Origin: Orbilia blumenaviensis | Lineage: Eukaryota; Ascomycota; Orbiliomycetes; Orbiliales; Orbiliaceae | NCBI GenBank assembly: GCA_036872755.1 | Contig: JAVHNS010000012.1 | Coordinates: 1,364,001 to 1,428,000, forward strand | Direction: 5' to 3' | DNA: 64,000 nucleotides | In this document: positions 24,453 to 36,414 of the stretch, piece by piece | How the letters are laid out: each line of letters opens with the position of its first letter | How positions within the stretch are numbered: position 1 is the first letter of the stretch | Made by a program: the position numbers and the translations under genes | Notes under the pieces: generated by a model | The model's input: only the letters and a program-made list of their open reading frames with translations | The model's database searches: none | What the model was told of the DNA's origin: nothing

Positions 24453-24875
24453 TGTTTCGTATGTTGTCTACGTCACGATGTGCATTGGAGGCTTAAATTG
24501 CGATAAAAGTTATAACACTGAGTTATAGGGGTTTGTGTCAGATTGTAGCTTTAAAGATCCGATCTCTGATTAAGATTAGAGGTCAAGATTAGACGTTAGT
24601 GATGTGATTGATAGTACTATACTATACTTTACAGAGCGGTAATGAATTCAAACTTGACAACTAAGCAGTTCAGTCACGTAACCAGACTTTAAGCACTTTT
24701 GGTAGAACATTTTGATTACTTTTCAATGCTGTGACTCCTATCTGAAACGGTGCTAAAGTCTTCCCATTTCCACGAGTTACCTTACTTGCATAAACCTCGA
24801 TACCAAAATCCAACAGGGCGCTGGTGCATAGAAGAGAAAAAGGGAAAAAATAGTTTGACTGCGACACAACCTTTA
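24453..24875. other. Shared 3' spacer of two convergent genes
   Basis: A short AT-rich interval between the stop codons of the plus-strand gene ending at 24452 and the minus-strand gene ending at 24876. It presumably holds both polyadenylation regions. No further gene is seen. Confidence 0.5.
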
Positions 24876-26342
24876 CTAGGCAAACTCGCACTCACTCTTA
24901 ACACAGTTACAAAGCCCTCCCAAAAACGCACCCAAAACAGTCAATCCAGCACCGTAAGTCATCAACGTTGTCAAAAAATAACAGGCCGACTGATTCGCCC
25001 TTTCCCTCTCTTCATCCCTGCTTCTCATCATCATATTCCCACTGGAACTTGTGGGGTCTCCAAAACAGCAGTTTACCAGAGTCATCAGCGTGCTTCTATA
25101 TCCGTTATTCACAGTAGCTACTGGTGGGTAGGTATACATCCCTGACTGCGGATTGAAGTAACGAGGAGCTGCTGGGTAGGTTCGATTGGTGGACCGCGGG
25201 GGTGCGTGGCCGGTGTATAGGATATAAGTCGCGAGAATATAGGCGGAGATTACTATAAGTGGTATCACAACCGGGTGGCAGACCCCTAGGTAGACTCTGG
25301 GGACTCGACAGATTTTTGGAGGCCCAGTTCTAGATTGAGAGACCTGTGGGTTGTTGCTTGTGGAAGTGGGGTGCAATTGAATGATTGAGTAAGTGGTTTG
25401 GGGTTGCGACTCTGGTTGTATGGTGTCTCCGGCAGCTTCGAGGTACTCGGATAGAGGGTGTGCCCCGGCGGGTAAGAGCGGGTGAATAGGGTGGGGAGGA
25501 AAGTCAGTGGTTCCCGCGGGTAAGTATATTGTCACCGTAGGGGCAGAAGTTATTACTGTTGATAATGTATAGGTGGGTTCTTGCCGCGGGTTTCTTAGCG
25601 GGTTTCGATATTCTTGGATTCCTTTGAAGTATGGCATCCCACCCCGGATAGAGGAATATCGAGGCATTGCCTTGTAGAACGCAGAGGATGACGGAGAAGG
25701 GTGACCACTCGTAGCTAATCCACCAAAATTACCAATATAACGGGTCTCCGCTGGAGCAGGATAACAGAACGAATTGATCCTGCAACTACTGCCGTCGAGT
25801 GTGGGGTCAAAGTAACTATCAGGGTCGCCAATGGGGACACATATCATATCGGGATGAATTTCTTGAGAGAGGCGAGGCGATATTGGCATGGTAGCTTGAT
25901 TTAAGCGTTTTTCTAGCGTCGGGAACAGTTCAGGTGGATTGTATGACGGGGTTTTGTCGGATATTGCTTTAAACTGGGACTCATAATCCACTATCCGTCT
26001 TAGCAGCGGCGAACTCGTTAACTTTGGAGCAATGTGAGCGGTAAGACTGGTTGTAGCTGAAGATTGTCGGAAAGTGCTCGTGACAGCCATAACGGAGGGG
26101 TAACTTCTGTAGATAAACGATGGCTTGATTTGACCCAATGTGGAAATTTGTTCTTCATATGCATACGAAGGCAAAATGCTCCCCACCTGGAGGTCATTAG
26201 CATCAAATAGGAGCGCCCGAGGTGAAGAGCGGCCGATAAGAGGTATGGCATTTGTAGTAGTAGCGAGAGTGGCGAGGGTTAACGCCAGCATAATTGCGAG
26301 ATTGGAGCGAGGGCTATTCTCATGAGCGTATCTCGAAGCCAT
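24876..26342 (-). CDS. Secretory-pathway protein with two membrane spans, unknown function
   Basis: A single exon of 488 residues if the ATG at 26342 is used. The frame extends upstream to 26429, but the 26342 start places a normal signal peptide (hydrophobic stretch ending in TTNA) within the first 33 residues. The middle is Pro/Ser/Tyr-rich with several cysteines. A membrane span lies near residues 357-378 (IPLIVISAYILATYILY), followed by a Tyr/Pro-rich loop and a second span near 458-482 with a Cys-rich tail (GGLCNCVKSEC). No family recognised. The layout resembles its convergent neighbour at 23115-24452, which could reflect an old duplication, but I see no clear sequence similarity. Confidence 0.7.
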   Translation of the reverse strand: MASRYAHENSPRSNLAIMLALTLATLATTTNAIPLIGRSSPRALLFDANDLQVGSILPSYAYEEQISTLGQIKPSFIYRSYPSVMAVTSTFRQSSATTSLTAHIAPKLTSSPLLRRIVDYESQFKAISDKTPSYNPPELFPTLEKRLNQATMPISPRLSQEIHPDMICVPIGDPDSYFDPTLDGSSCRINSFCYPAPAETRYIGNFGGLATSGHPSPSSSAFYKAMPRYSSIRGGMPYFKGIQEYRNPLRNPRQEPTYTLSTVITSAPTVTIYLPAGTTDFPPHPIHPLLPAGAHPLSEYLEAAGDTIQPESQPQTTYSIIQLHPTSTSNNPQVSQSRTGPPKICRVPRVYLGVCHPVVIPLIVISAYILATYILYTGHAPPRSTNRTYPAAPRYFNPQSGMYTYPPVATVNNGYRSTLMTLVNCCFGDPTSSSGNMMMRSRDEERERANQSACYFLTTLMTYGAGLTVLGAFLGGLCNCVKSECEFA

Positions 26343-27690
26343 CTTTTCGTAGAGGCTAGGAGATAGATAGGTATAATCGGGACACCAGTATCTTCTACAT
26401 ACATTTTCCTTGTTAGTCGATCGTTGCATAAGCACCGTAAAGATATATACTCTTCTTTTTTAGGGAATCTGCGGGGGTACCTACTAGTACTGCAGGGTGG
26501 AGTATATCCCGTAATGAAACTCCAAGGCTATAGGCCTTTTGGCGGGCTGGGAAGAAACGTGGATAAGAAATGATATTACGAAGTTATGGCCGCTCCTAGG
26601 ATCCTCTAGCTCTCCAGAATGAATATCAGATAGGTAGATGGAGATGCAATGGTAGAGCGCAAATTCTGTTCGTGCCGTATGAGGTCAGCATTCGGGGGCA
26701 ATACAGTCTTGTTGACTGGCTGCATGTATGCATGGGCTTGTGAGGTGTCAAAATAAAAAGGAAGTTGGTTTATATGGCGGGGCAGGGCAACGGTCTTAAG
26801 CCTGTGGGTCTTTTATAGGAATAAACATTCAAAATTAGATAGCTTGTGGATATGCTATCATAGACTTAACTGGCTATATTCACAGAGCCGGTAGCAACAT
26901 ACCCTCCTAGGTATCTAAGTACTTAATTATAAGGGATATTATACACAAAACGCGTAGAAATGCGGTGTATATCAAATCGTATGGAGGGAAAAGGAGATGG
27001 CCCCGGCACTCCCGCGGAAATACCTGTGGGATATTAAAATTGATTTATAGAGGTCTCCTCGATTGTTATTCTGCTTGAATCGATTCCGCAGTAAGTTCCA
27101 GCTGTTTATCTTCAGGTGAACCTTCAGACGTGAATAAACTAGGCCAATTCTGGCGGCTTTCCAAAAACGGTAAGGTTGACAACACAGAAAATACCACAAG
27201 GCGTGGCAACTGACCCTTATATCAATGCGTTGTTGTTAAAGCTGGAGGGCTTGGGCGCAGGTTAGTTATAAGGGGATGTCGAGAGGCTCCTCGTTTCCTG
27301 TATCCAGTAGGCTAGCACAGCGGCGCCAAAAGTATGGTGAGAATCAGTTCGTGCTATCGACACCCCCAGATGGTAGTATTGTCATAGGCATTCGGGAGTA
27401 GCTTGTAGATGGAACTAATAGAGGTAGAAGAAGCGGCAGCAGCAGCACAATAATAATAACAGCAGAAGCTTCCAGTAGTAGCAAGTAACTCTAGACCTGA
27501 GTTGGGGCATAGCATAGCAACTGTCATGAAACCCTCCCCTACACAGGCTTCACTATAAAACGCACTCTCAGCAACGTCTTTTTTTGTATCTCCAGGAAAC
27601 CATCCTCCAAGCAACCGATCAAGCAAACATCATCGACGCGTATCCACCACCAGTCTTCACCACAGCACTGCTTCCCCTGTCACTACCATC
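26343..27690. other. Spacer with no recognisable gene
   Basis: About 1.3 kb between divergently transcribed genes, so it should contain both promoters. A run of GCA/ATA triplets occurs around 27430-27470. A GTAAGTAT donor at 27691 and an AG near 27740 could define a leader intron of the downstream zinc-finger gene. Nothing else is supported. Confidence 0.45.
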
Positions 27691-27871
27691 GTAAGTATCC
27701 CAAAGCTTGCCGAGAGTCGCCTATAGAAAGCTAAGAAAAGTTTCCATGGGAATCAGATCTATCGCCCGTCTCACTGTTTCTCCCCGAAAGCATATCGACC
27801 GAGAAACCCATCGCCGAGACCCAAACCTGCTGCTACCGACAAGGCTCAACCAACGAGGACCCCCTGCTACA

Positions 27872-29191
27872 ATGGATGCTTTTGGATACCCCGGCTGGTG
27901 GGCGCCGCTGGAGCCCAAACCGATGACAGTCCATATTATCCCGCCCAATGGATACCATCTGGTGCCATTTTGTTCTGGACATCTCAGGGACTATTGTCCC
28001 GATCCTTACCACTGCCCCTTTGGAGCAATCTGGGTTCGACAAGCGCACTTCCTGCACATTCACTACCGTGAATCTACCAGCACCCGCATCCTAACAGACG
28101 AGGAAGTAGCCAGAGAGTCCATCCCCTTCAGTTTTGGGCCAGGCCAGATCCCAGCCAGAACGTGCATCGTCGAGCATCAGGCCGAGGACCTCGGGGTTAG
28201 TGGTCCCCACTATCCTCGTTGCTACGAGGCGCATCTGCGAGCCCCCTACCGTCAGCACCTCCAGCATGAGGTGCCAGTAACCATTGTTGCTCTCCAACCG
28301 GCCTCCCGTTCCTCCTCCGTCGTTAGCACCACCTCTACTCTAGTAACCAGGTCCCTTACCCCACTGAGTCAGACCGGCAGCAACGAAAACAGCAACGGCG
28401 CCCTCCCCACTGGGTCGGCTCCCAGGGAGCCAGGACCCACCCCCCTTTCTGCTGCCGAAGAGCGAGCCGTATGTTCCCCACCCTGTAGTGTAACTAAGAT
28501 GTAAATAGGTACCTAGGTAGTTAGTATATAGAACGCTGACAATATGTATTCCCTCCTGTAGATTACCGAAAGTCCTCACCTGGAGGGAGATACCGTTTCG
28601 CTAGCCGCCGCCTCTGGCACAGCAGCTAATGCTGCTCCAAGTGCTTCTGCTGTTCCCCTGCTTGTCGCCCCCGCAAAAAAAATCGTCACACTGCCGCTAA
28701 GGCAGCGGCGTACAGAAACTGCCACCCGGCCTTCGACGGAAAGCACAGATGCTTCTAGCTCGGTTAGGTGCAAATGGAGCACCTGCGAAAAGGTATTCGA
28801 CGACCAACGGGCTGCCCTCGAACACATCAAGTGTGATCATATCAAGAATCGGAAGGCCGTTGACTACGACTTTACTTGTCGTATCCGAGAGTGCCCATGC
28901 GGGGGGAAACCGTTCGAGAAGCGAGACAACGTAGTCTCGCATGTAACGAATGTCGCTTTCGACATTCGATATGCGTTGTGCCCCTTCAAGAAGCATGGCT
29001 GCCCCATAGCGTTGAAGAGGGAGTGGGACCTCCCTCGCCATCGCAAAATTTGCAAGTTCAGGCCCGACGGGTACACGACACCAGACGAAGAGTGCAGGAG
29101 CGAGAGCACAGGGAGGAAAAGGAGGAGTCTGCCAAGGAATGAGGGGAATGCTGGGCCCGAATCTGCCAGCAAGAAACAGAAACAGAAGTAA
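27872..29191 (+). CDS. Zinc-finger protein with C2H2 and CCHC-like fingers
   Basis: Two exons, 27872-28468 and 28562-29191, give 408 residues. The 93-base intron has GTATGT, a CTGAC branch and TGTAG, and keeps frame. I chose the ATG at 27872 (A at -3); an in-frame ATG at 27746 would add 42 residues. The first 130 residues form an unrecognised domain rich in Pro, His and Cys. A Ser/Thr/Ala-rich linker follows. Fingers sit in the C-terminal half: a C-x4-C-x12-H-x4-H finger at residues 269-292, a cysteine-rich second unit, and a C-x6-C-x12-H-x3-C third unit. A basic KKQKQK-type tail ends the protein and may be a nuclear signal. A DNA-binding regulator is likely; targets unknown. The gene is split by the intron exactly between the N-terminal region and the finger region. 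Confidence 0.75.
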
Positions 29192-30684
29192 TGAGCGTTC
29201 TGCTCATTCCTTCTGCTTCTTTGATACGGGGGCCTAGTACTAATGTCAGCTTGGATGCTTTTTTGTTGGCTCAAGCCAGCATGTCTGAGGATGTGGGGTA
29301 TTACAATCATTGGCCTGGCCGTATCTGTTTTTGATAGATCAGATTTGGTCTTCGGAGGGAGTGAGGGAGCTCAAAGCGTGAAGGTGCGGAAAGAAGATTC
29401 AGGCCTGAGAATGAAGGGGGTGGGGGAGTGGTTTATATACTTTGGACAGGAGAGGGCTGAGGGAATCTGGCTTCCTTACGATTCGAGCTTGTTTTTCCCT
29501 TTATGGGAGTGTCATTAGTAGCTCGCACGCGCTCCTAGATCTCTACAGCCTTGCACGCTCTCAGCTGTCAGGGTAGCGCTGATCTGCGTTTTGTTTTTCC
29601 CTTACGATGTTTGGCAGCTCTGCAATCTCAGCACTGCATTATTCAGCGTGGTCCAGTTCTCTCTTCATGGCAACAATTAGTTTTCTCCTGTTTGTATTTA
29701 TTACATTCCCTATCGGTGCCTGGTGTATGATGGTTCCGTGTTATTCACGAGCGTGGCGTTTTTCCTGGGTTAGATGCGCTTTTACGGCGCTCCTAGTGTA
29801 TTCCATAGGCGTCTCTTCCTACATATTTTATTCTGTACATCCATACTAGCTGTTTCCTTCAGCATAAAGAGCCCCGTCTCTTTTTCTATTCACAGGGGCT
29901 TTATGAGGGTCAAGACATAATCACAACAGAAGCTATTATTCCTTCCATCTTGGAAAACACAAAAGTAGCACTGGTAGTGTCCAGTGGCTAGAATTTCGGG
30001 ATTGCTTACATTAACACTCTTAATACTTGCACCAAATAATGGGCTTTAAAGCCTCTTCCTACAATCTCTCTGCCGCTCGATCCCCTTCCTCCTTCCTCCT
30101 TGTTGTCGTACTGCCCTAGAATCAAGACTACCACAATTAATGTAGCTGGTATACTGGCACGTGTATGTACGAGTATCGTCCATTCCGTATGCAACAGCAA
30201 GGTCTAGTTTTGCAAGTGCAAGCCAAGTTTGCGAAGATTAGATTACAATCCCTAGTATATATCGCCGAAATATGTTTCATCCTATAAACCCAACGTTTCG
30301 TCGAGCTTAAGCCTTTCGGCGTACAAGTTCGACGTCGTTGTTATATATTAAACTTATACTGATATACTAACTTGGTTTGAATATCTCAAACTTGAGCTAG
30401 GGTTTAAAAACTTCATATATGTCAAATTGTCCACCGGATAGGTGCGCAGAGTACTCTATGGCCATCATCCGAAAGAACCCAAACTTCTACCGATATTGCA
30501 TTGGAAAGCTTAATACCGTATACAGTATCCACCTGTGGAAGCATTATCTCGCGATCTACGACAAGAAGTGTCAAACTTACTATTGAAGATCTTTATATCA
30601 CGATACCGTTGGGATCAAGTTGTACGACCCTGGTGGAGTGTGCAAATTCATCACCATTAAACGCAACACAAAATTGTACTCAAA
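29192..30684. other. Spacer with no recognisable gene
   Basis: Open frames are short. One of 80 codons at 29607-29849 could encode two hydrophobic segments but has no other support. A frame at 30501-30806 overlaps the start of the gene at 30685 in another frame and is probably a shadow. No repeats or RNA genes noticed. Confidence 0.4.
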
Positions 30685-31950
30685 ATGCAACAGCCTCCCC
30701 GGAACAAAGAGAGCTCGCACCCGAGCTCGCTCAAACGAGCCCCGGTACATCCCAACCTAAGGGACGATTTCGCGGTAGACGAGATTCAAAGACAAGTGGG
30801 CCGTAGAAACCCTCATAGTGTTCTTCGGGACGAAACACCAGAGTCCCTGCTACCGCTCCTAGCCTATATCATCCGCCTCAAGTCAGGAAGCCGAGAGGTC
30901 GGAGACGTTGCGCTGTTAAGAGAGTTCTCGGAATTCACAAAAGCATGTAGGAAGACTGCCAAGCCAGTACAAGCGATCCAAGCACTACCAAGTCAAAATG
31001 CAGGGCGATACTCCGACCTTTTAAGCACTTTTACAGAGATCGTAAAAGACCACCGTGGCTCCGTCGATGCGCTACAATTCATCTTCAGCGAGGAGCTCAA
31101 CGTTCCTGAGTCCACAGATACAGAGGAGCTAATTTACACCGTTATTGCGGATTTGCCGTTCAACTTGGCCAGTTGGCCCGGTATCTGGATTGCATTGATG
31201 CAGGGCTTCTGGGGTGGTATATGGCAAACTACGTTGTTTCTCATACGGCTGAGAGATGGGAAAGTGCTGGGGAAGGGCGTAGAGTGGATACCCCTGAAAG
31301 CAAAAGAAATCCAATGGGCAAGATGGCATATTGACCGAAGAGCTAGCCAGGAATATTCCTCGTCCTCGTCCTCCTCTTCGTCATCGGCAGCCACACCAGC
31401 CCAGAAGCATAAAAGCCCCGAGGCGCATCCGGATGAATTACCGACCCAACGGCCTAAACTTCCTGGGCGAAGTGAGCGCCCTTTAGGCGTCTACCTACGC
31501 TCCCCGTCTCCACCACGAGAGCCAAAGCCTTCAAAGATTGACAACATTGTTAATAGTTATGCCCGACTACCACGGCTGAGGTATGACAAGGACGCAGACC
31601 TACGCGAGCAATTAGAACGCCAGCAGAGGTCCGAGGATGAGTTTAATCGAAAACTAAGGCAACACTATAGCGAGCTGAAACTGAGGAAGAAACTTGGACA
31701 ACTGGCGGTTAACGACGCCGGTTTACTAGTTGACAAAACCGGGACCAAGAGCGATCTTGAAAAGGCGTTTGGGCGAGATGAGACCGCTGAAAAGATCAAG
31801 AGGGCCGGGGCCGTAGATGAACTCGTGGCGCTTCATAAACGGGTCTTGGAACAGGATAAGGAGATTGAAGACGGTGAGTTTGAAGAGTGGGCGCGGAATC
31901 TGTTAGAAGAGGCGGATGAAACAACGTGGTACACATCTTGCGAAATATAG
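30685..31950 (+). CDS. Orphan protein with Ser run and charged C-terminal helix
   Basis: A single exon of 421 residues with ATG at 30685. Residues 30-190 look like a compact helical domain with conserved-looking tryptophans and an aromatic, hydrophobic stretch near residues 160-190 (WPGIWIALMQGFWGGIWQ). A pure serine run encoded at about 31361-31390 is followed by a Pro-rich linker. The last 130 residues are strongly charged with heptad-like spacing (LREQLERQQRSEDEFNRKL), so a coiled coil is likely. No signal peptide; probably cytosolic or nuclear. I recognise no family. Codon use looks ordinary and the frame is clean, so I take the gene as real. Confidence 0.65.
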   Translation: MQQPPRNKESSHPSSLKRAPVHPNLRDDFAVDEIQRQVGRRNPHSVLRDETPESLLPLLAYIIRLKSGSREVGDVALLREFSEFTKACRKTAKPVQAIQALPSQNAGRYSDLLSTFTEIVKDHRGSVDALQFIFSEELNVPESTDTEELIYTVIADLPFNLASWPGIWIALMQGFWGGIWQTTLFLIRLRDGKVLGKGVEWIPLKAKEIQWARWHIDRRASQEYSSSSSSSSSSAATPAQKHKSPEAHPDELPTQRPKLPGRSERPLGVYLRSPSPPREPKPSKIDNIVNSYARLPRLRYDKDADLREQLERQQRSEDEFNRKLRQHYSELKLRKKLGQLAVNDAGLLVDKTGTKSDLEKAFGRDETAEKIKRAGAVDELVALHKRVLEQDKEIEDGEFEEWARNLLEEADETTWYTSCEI

Positions 31951-33943
31951 AGGGTACCTAGAAAGTTACTGGATGGCAAGAAAAATTGGCAGCGCTCGAG
32001 CTTTTTTATGGGATATTCCGTCTCTTACCAAGAAGCTCGATAGCTGCCTTTTCGCCAAATCAAACGCATTATATAATGATTTAAGTAATTACCGGGAAAT
32101 GCAGAGTAGAGAAATTCTATGCGATCGAGAAGAAATATATTTATATATAACACGCGCAAGCGATGTCGTAGATTCGATACACGGGACAAGAAAGGAAAAG
32201 AAGTCTAGCTTCTGTGTCAAATTCCGGAGTCGTTTCCTGTTCTGTCGAAGGGTGGCAGAGTGGCTTGCAGAATATGTCTTAGAAGTACGCCCAGTCTGTG
32301 TAGCTAAATTTTGGGGCGTCACAAATAGAAGGGTACCGAAGCCCTCTAACTACAGTTTTTGTGAGGGGGAAGACACTTTGTTGTATTTTTCTTGGAGCCA
32401 AAACATGTGATAATCGCCCACAGGGAACCCCTGTTTCAGATGAAAGCAATGGCGGGTCCATTTGAATTGCCGCAAGATTCTACAAAGTCGTCAAGAATTT
32501 ATGTCTTTCACTGCTAAAATCTATACGGTTTGGACGGCTGGACTTCTCAAATTATTGCATCGGCAGATTGTATGGTAACTACACATTTTAACGTTCCAGA
32601 GGAATAATGGGGCCTAGAGGGTCTGCAGGGGAAAGGAGCGAGTCAGTCGATAATAGCCTGCGCTCGGGCAAACGGACATGGGAAGTTAAGACAATATCAG
32701 AACCAATTAGTAAAGCGTGTTGTTATCAAACTCGAACTATCGGGAACCATGACATAAGATAGCGTACCCGCTGGCTGAGAGGTCCTTCTACTTCACCGGC
32801 ATAATTTTTCCGACCAGATGGCGCCAAAAAACTTCAAAACCGTATTTAGTGTAACTGCAGTACTGCACTATCCCCTAAAGCGATTGTAATAAGGTTAACG
32901 GTTGAATTTAGAGTGTCACTGCGCTGCGTCGGGCAAACAAAATACCACAAAATTAACTTCGATGGAGGGTTTTTCTAGAATCCTCGCAGCTGGCACATAC
33001 TAGTAATTAGCGTCGAACACGGACCGCGGACGGCCTGAGGTATTTATATCGACAATCAAGATCTGGGTCCACCCCCATCTATGTAGCGTATGATAATTTT
33101 TCTGGAAATGCATTAGCAGCCCACGTATCAAGCCGACCTCGCGAGTGGCAATAATATAGCTTCATTATCCTCGGATGAAAGGTACGGTACATCTATATCA
33201 TACGTCGATAGGTCGTAGGCAACACAGTTTTTCCGCCTTTTTTAGTACACACACCTTTTTTCGTCGCGAGCCAGTCAGGGCAAGTACCACATTCAGTCCA
33301 CGATCTTTCCACGCGACCCACCTACCTGGAGCTTGGGCCTCTTTGTAACTATGGTTGACACTCTCGGTTGTCGAATATTGCATCTTTGGGCTAGCCGCTC
33401 GGAGAGTCCGGCCTGTTTTGCTATCGAAAAAAACAACATTTGGACGTTGTTCCTACATGTACCCACGAGGCAGCTCGCATTCCGCGGGGCTACTATCGCC
33501 TCAGAACCATACGTGTAAATTTCCAAAACTCGCATTAAACATTTGCATGGAGCAGGGGAATTTCGAATTACTTTCCCCCTCCCCGCACTTTATGGAGAAG
33601 ACCCACATATGCATCGTCGTACGACGATAATCCCTAGAGCTTGGAAGTCCCTTTTCTACCAGTCCTTCGTTCTGTTTTGTTAAAGACCCTGTTCATATAA
33701 TACCCATCTATTCCCCGCCGACCCCAGGCGTTGGAAAGTTTGGGACTTTTCTTCACTAAAGTTTCCCGATAGAACCAAAGGAGAACGAAACCCGGAGAAA
33801 AGAATAAAACGAGGATAGACGACGTTTTTCCTACCCAACTAAAAAAAACCGGCGAACCAACCTGCGACAGTATAGCCTTTCAAGCAGCCCTGCGCCTGCA
33901 GCTGTTCCTGCAGCCAGGCCAACACCTCTGACAGCGTTTCAAT
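31951..33943. other. Spacer with no recognisable gene
   Basis: About 2 kb with only short frames, including one overlapping the end of the previous gene (31916-32410) without domain support. The last 250 bases are pyrimidine-poor, A-rich leader-like sequence ahead of the gene at 33944. Confidence 0.45.
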
Positions 33944-35820
33944 ATGGCCGACAGAGGAACCCGGCCGCCGCCAGAAGTTCTTGCATCATGGCCGAAACCA
34001 AATTATATTAACCCTGAGAATCAAACAGCAGTGCTTATAGGCATTGAGGTGACATTATGTGTTATTACTGCTATTGTCATGGGTCTCCGACTATATAGTA
34101 GAGGCATTCTCACAAAAAGTATTGGGTCCGACGATTGGTTAATGACTGGAGCTTTGGTGAGTTTCTCTCTATTTTCTTCCTCCTTTTCTTCCTCCTTTTT
34201 CCTCCTCCTTCCTTTCTTTTTTTTCTTTGAAGATAAGATTTATTCGATTGTGGTATTTTTACAACTGGCGCGCGTTGTCGGCAGCTGGCTAGAGACGGTT
34301 GGTGCCGACGTCGATGTCTCCACCCCATCCATAAGATCTTTTGACTAACGAAGCTCCCCTACAAAGTTTTGCGCTATAGGACTCACAATAGCCAACTGTC
34401 TGGCTCCTCAGTGGGGCTGGGGAGTCCATTTGTACGACTTCAAACCCGAATGGCTCGTTCCCGCTCGAAAAGTAAGTTTAACCTCGGTTACACCGTGCAC
34501 CCCTTTCACATATGCATGCTGCATCATGCCTATACCAGCCCCAAATTATTGTCTCCACACCCTCCCCGCATTTTCTTTCCCCTTCCATGAGAATATCATA
34601 TGAAATGAAAGAAAACCCTCATCCCTTAATGAAAAAAAGTATAGACTAACCGAGGCACCGTCAAATTCTGGTTATTAGCTTGCAATTGCAACTGAATTTC
34701 TGTTTGTGCCGTGTGTCGGTTTAACCAAGCTTTCAATATTGGTTTTTTACCACCGAGTTTTCTCGTCCAAGTCTTTTAGGCTATTTGTGTATGCGGGTGT
34801 TGCATATGTGGTGCTTTATTCAATTTCTTCGATTGTGGTGGTGTTTTTGCAGGCCATCCCTTTACGGGCCTATTGGGATAAAAGCATTCATGGAAAGTTT
34901 ATTGATGGCCAAGTGGCATTCATGGTCTTTGGGGTGCTTAATTGCCTAAGCGATCTTTGTAAGTTTCTTAATCTCAAATTTTTTTGGCTGTGTGTGATGT
35001 GCGTTCGCATATGTGCTAATGATCAAGTTCAGATGTTTTCTTCCTTCCCATTAGGGAAGTCTGGGGAATCCAGCTTCCAAAGAAACAGAGGGTTGGTCTT
35101 GTCTTGGTATTTGCTCTAGGATCTGTGTATGTTACACGTTCGCTCCAGTAACCCTCCTGCTTGTTGGGGCATATTGCTAACCAGGACTCCATGCTCTAGG
35201 GTCTGTATCGCTGGTATTGTTAGAATATACTACATATGGATCGTCTTCTCACCCACAAATTGGGATTTCACCTGTAAGGGCACCCTCTATAGCTAGTACC
35301 ATTTTATCTATCTATTAACACTGTATCAAAATTGATAGATCAGGGCGCCCCCCTCTACATCGCAACAGCAATTGAAGGCGATTTGGGAATCCTCTGTGCT
35401 TCTCTGCCTGCATTAAAACCACTAATTCATCGCTACGCCCCTGGCCTCCTCAGCTCCGGCCACGGGAGATCGAGACCCACTGGCGCATCACCCAGCTACC
35501 GCCTTTCATCATATGATGCCGACAGACGGCGAGATGCTAGAAGAATCACGGGAATAGGCGGACAAGGCCTTTCAAGCTATAAGCTTACAAACAGTGTAAC
35601 CAGCCCTACTATGCTGAACAATGATAGTGAGGAGAATATACTGCCGTTGCAGGGGCAGACTGCTGGATGGGAGTCTGGAAGCGGGTCGAACGACGGTAGC
35701 GCAAATGGAATTGGGAAGAAGGTAGAGATTGAAGTCACAGTAGAAAATGTTCCGTATTTGGGACAAGATTTGGAGAAAGGAGATGGAGGTGGGCCTATAA
35801 ACACCAGAAGGACGACATAA
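33944..35820 (+). CDS. Fungal rhodopsin-like (PTH11-type) integral membrane protein
   Basis: Six exons: 33944-34156, 34367-34471, 34679-34958, 35033-35126, 35200-35273, 35339-35820; 415 residues. The five introns (210, 207, 74, 73, 65 bases) have GT..AG ends, mostly with clear CTAAC/CTAAT-type branch sites, and all junctions keep frame. The product shows the seven-span plan of the fungal rhodopsin-like family (PF20684): NPENQTAVLIGIEV start, RLYSRGILTKSIGSDDWL after span 1, QWGWGVHLYDF, CVGLTKLSILVFYHRVF, DLYVFFLPIREVW, and RIYYIWIVFSPTNWDF before span 7. The last 120 residues are a polar cytosolic tail. Family members are surface proteins, some acting as receptors in host or surface sensing (PTH11); a specific role cannot be assigned. 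Intron 1 is unusually pyrimidine-rich. Confidence 0.88.
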
Positions 35821-36414
35821 AATGTTTGCTTTTTAGTTCACATCTTTGCGTAATAATGACATGTATATTTTTTTGGTATTCAGTGCATACTAGCCACGTG
35901 CACGGTCGCTCGCGTTGCTATTAGGCGACTGGATGGCATTATTTTAGAGTATGCCTGGCCTGGTAGGTTATATTGCACCATTGACAGCGTACAGCCGCTA
36001 TGAATAATTTAATTCTAATTGAAGAACAGCCTCAACAAGAGAATGTGAGCGTGAGGGTACAGGTAATACCGAATGACTGATGGCAATTAGAACAATCATG
36101 TACTTTCCTTGAATTGTACCGTACCATATTAGCCTATAGGTATCTAGGTATTTTCTTTATAATCGCGTTAGGCATTACTTGAATAGGTCGTCAGGATGCG
36201 TATTTACAACATTGCAAAATACAATAGAAATTGATGTTTTGAACGCCAAAAACTCCGATTATAATATTACTACAATAAGCTACTCGTGAATGTCTATATA
36301 CATCAAGGGGTATATCCCTTTGCTTTAGAGCATGACCGGATACCTATATGCCTTAACCACCTCCCTATTTATACACTACCCCCGACCACCGTAACAAAAC
36401 CATTACTCCAACAA
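35821..36414. other. 3' spacer between convergent genes
   Basis: AT-rich interval between the stop codons at 35820 and 36415 of two convergent genes. No gene or repeat is visible. Confidence 0.5.

Noticed and set aside
24750..25145. Plus-strand frame in the 3' part of the 24876-26342 gene
   Set aside because: Overlaps a better supported minus-strand coding frame with signal peptide and membrane spans.
29607..29849. 80-codon frame with two hydrophobic stretches
   Set aside because: Length and hydrophobicity are compatible with chance in T-rich DNA; nothing else supports it.
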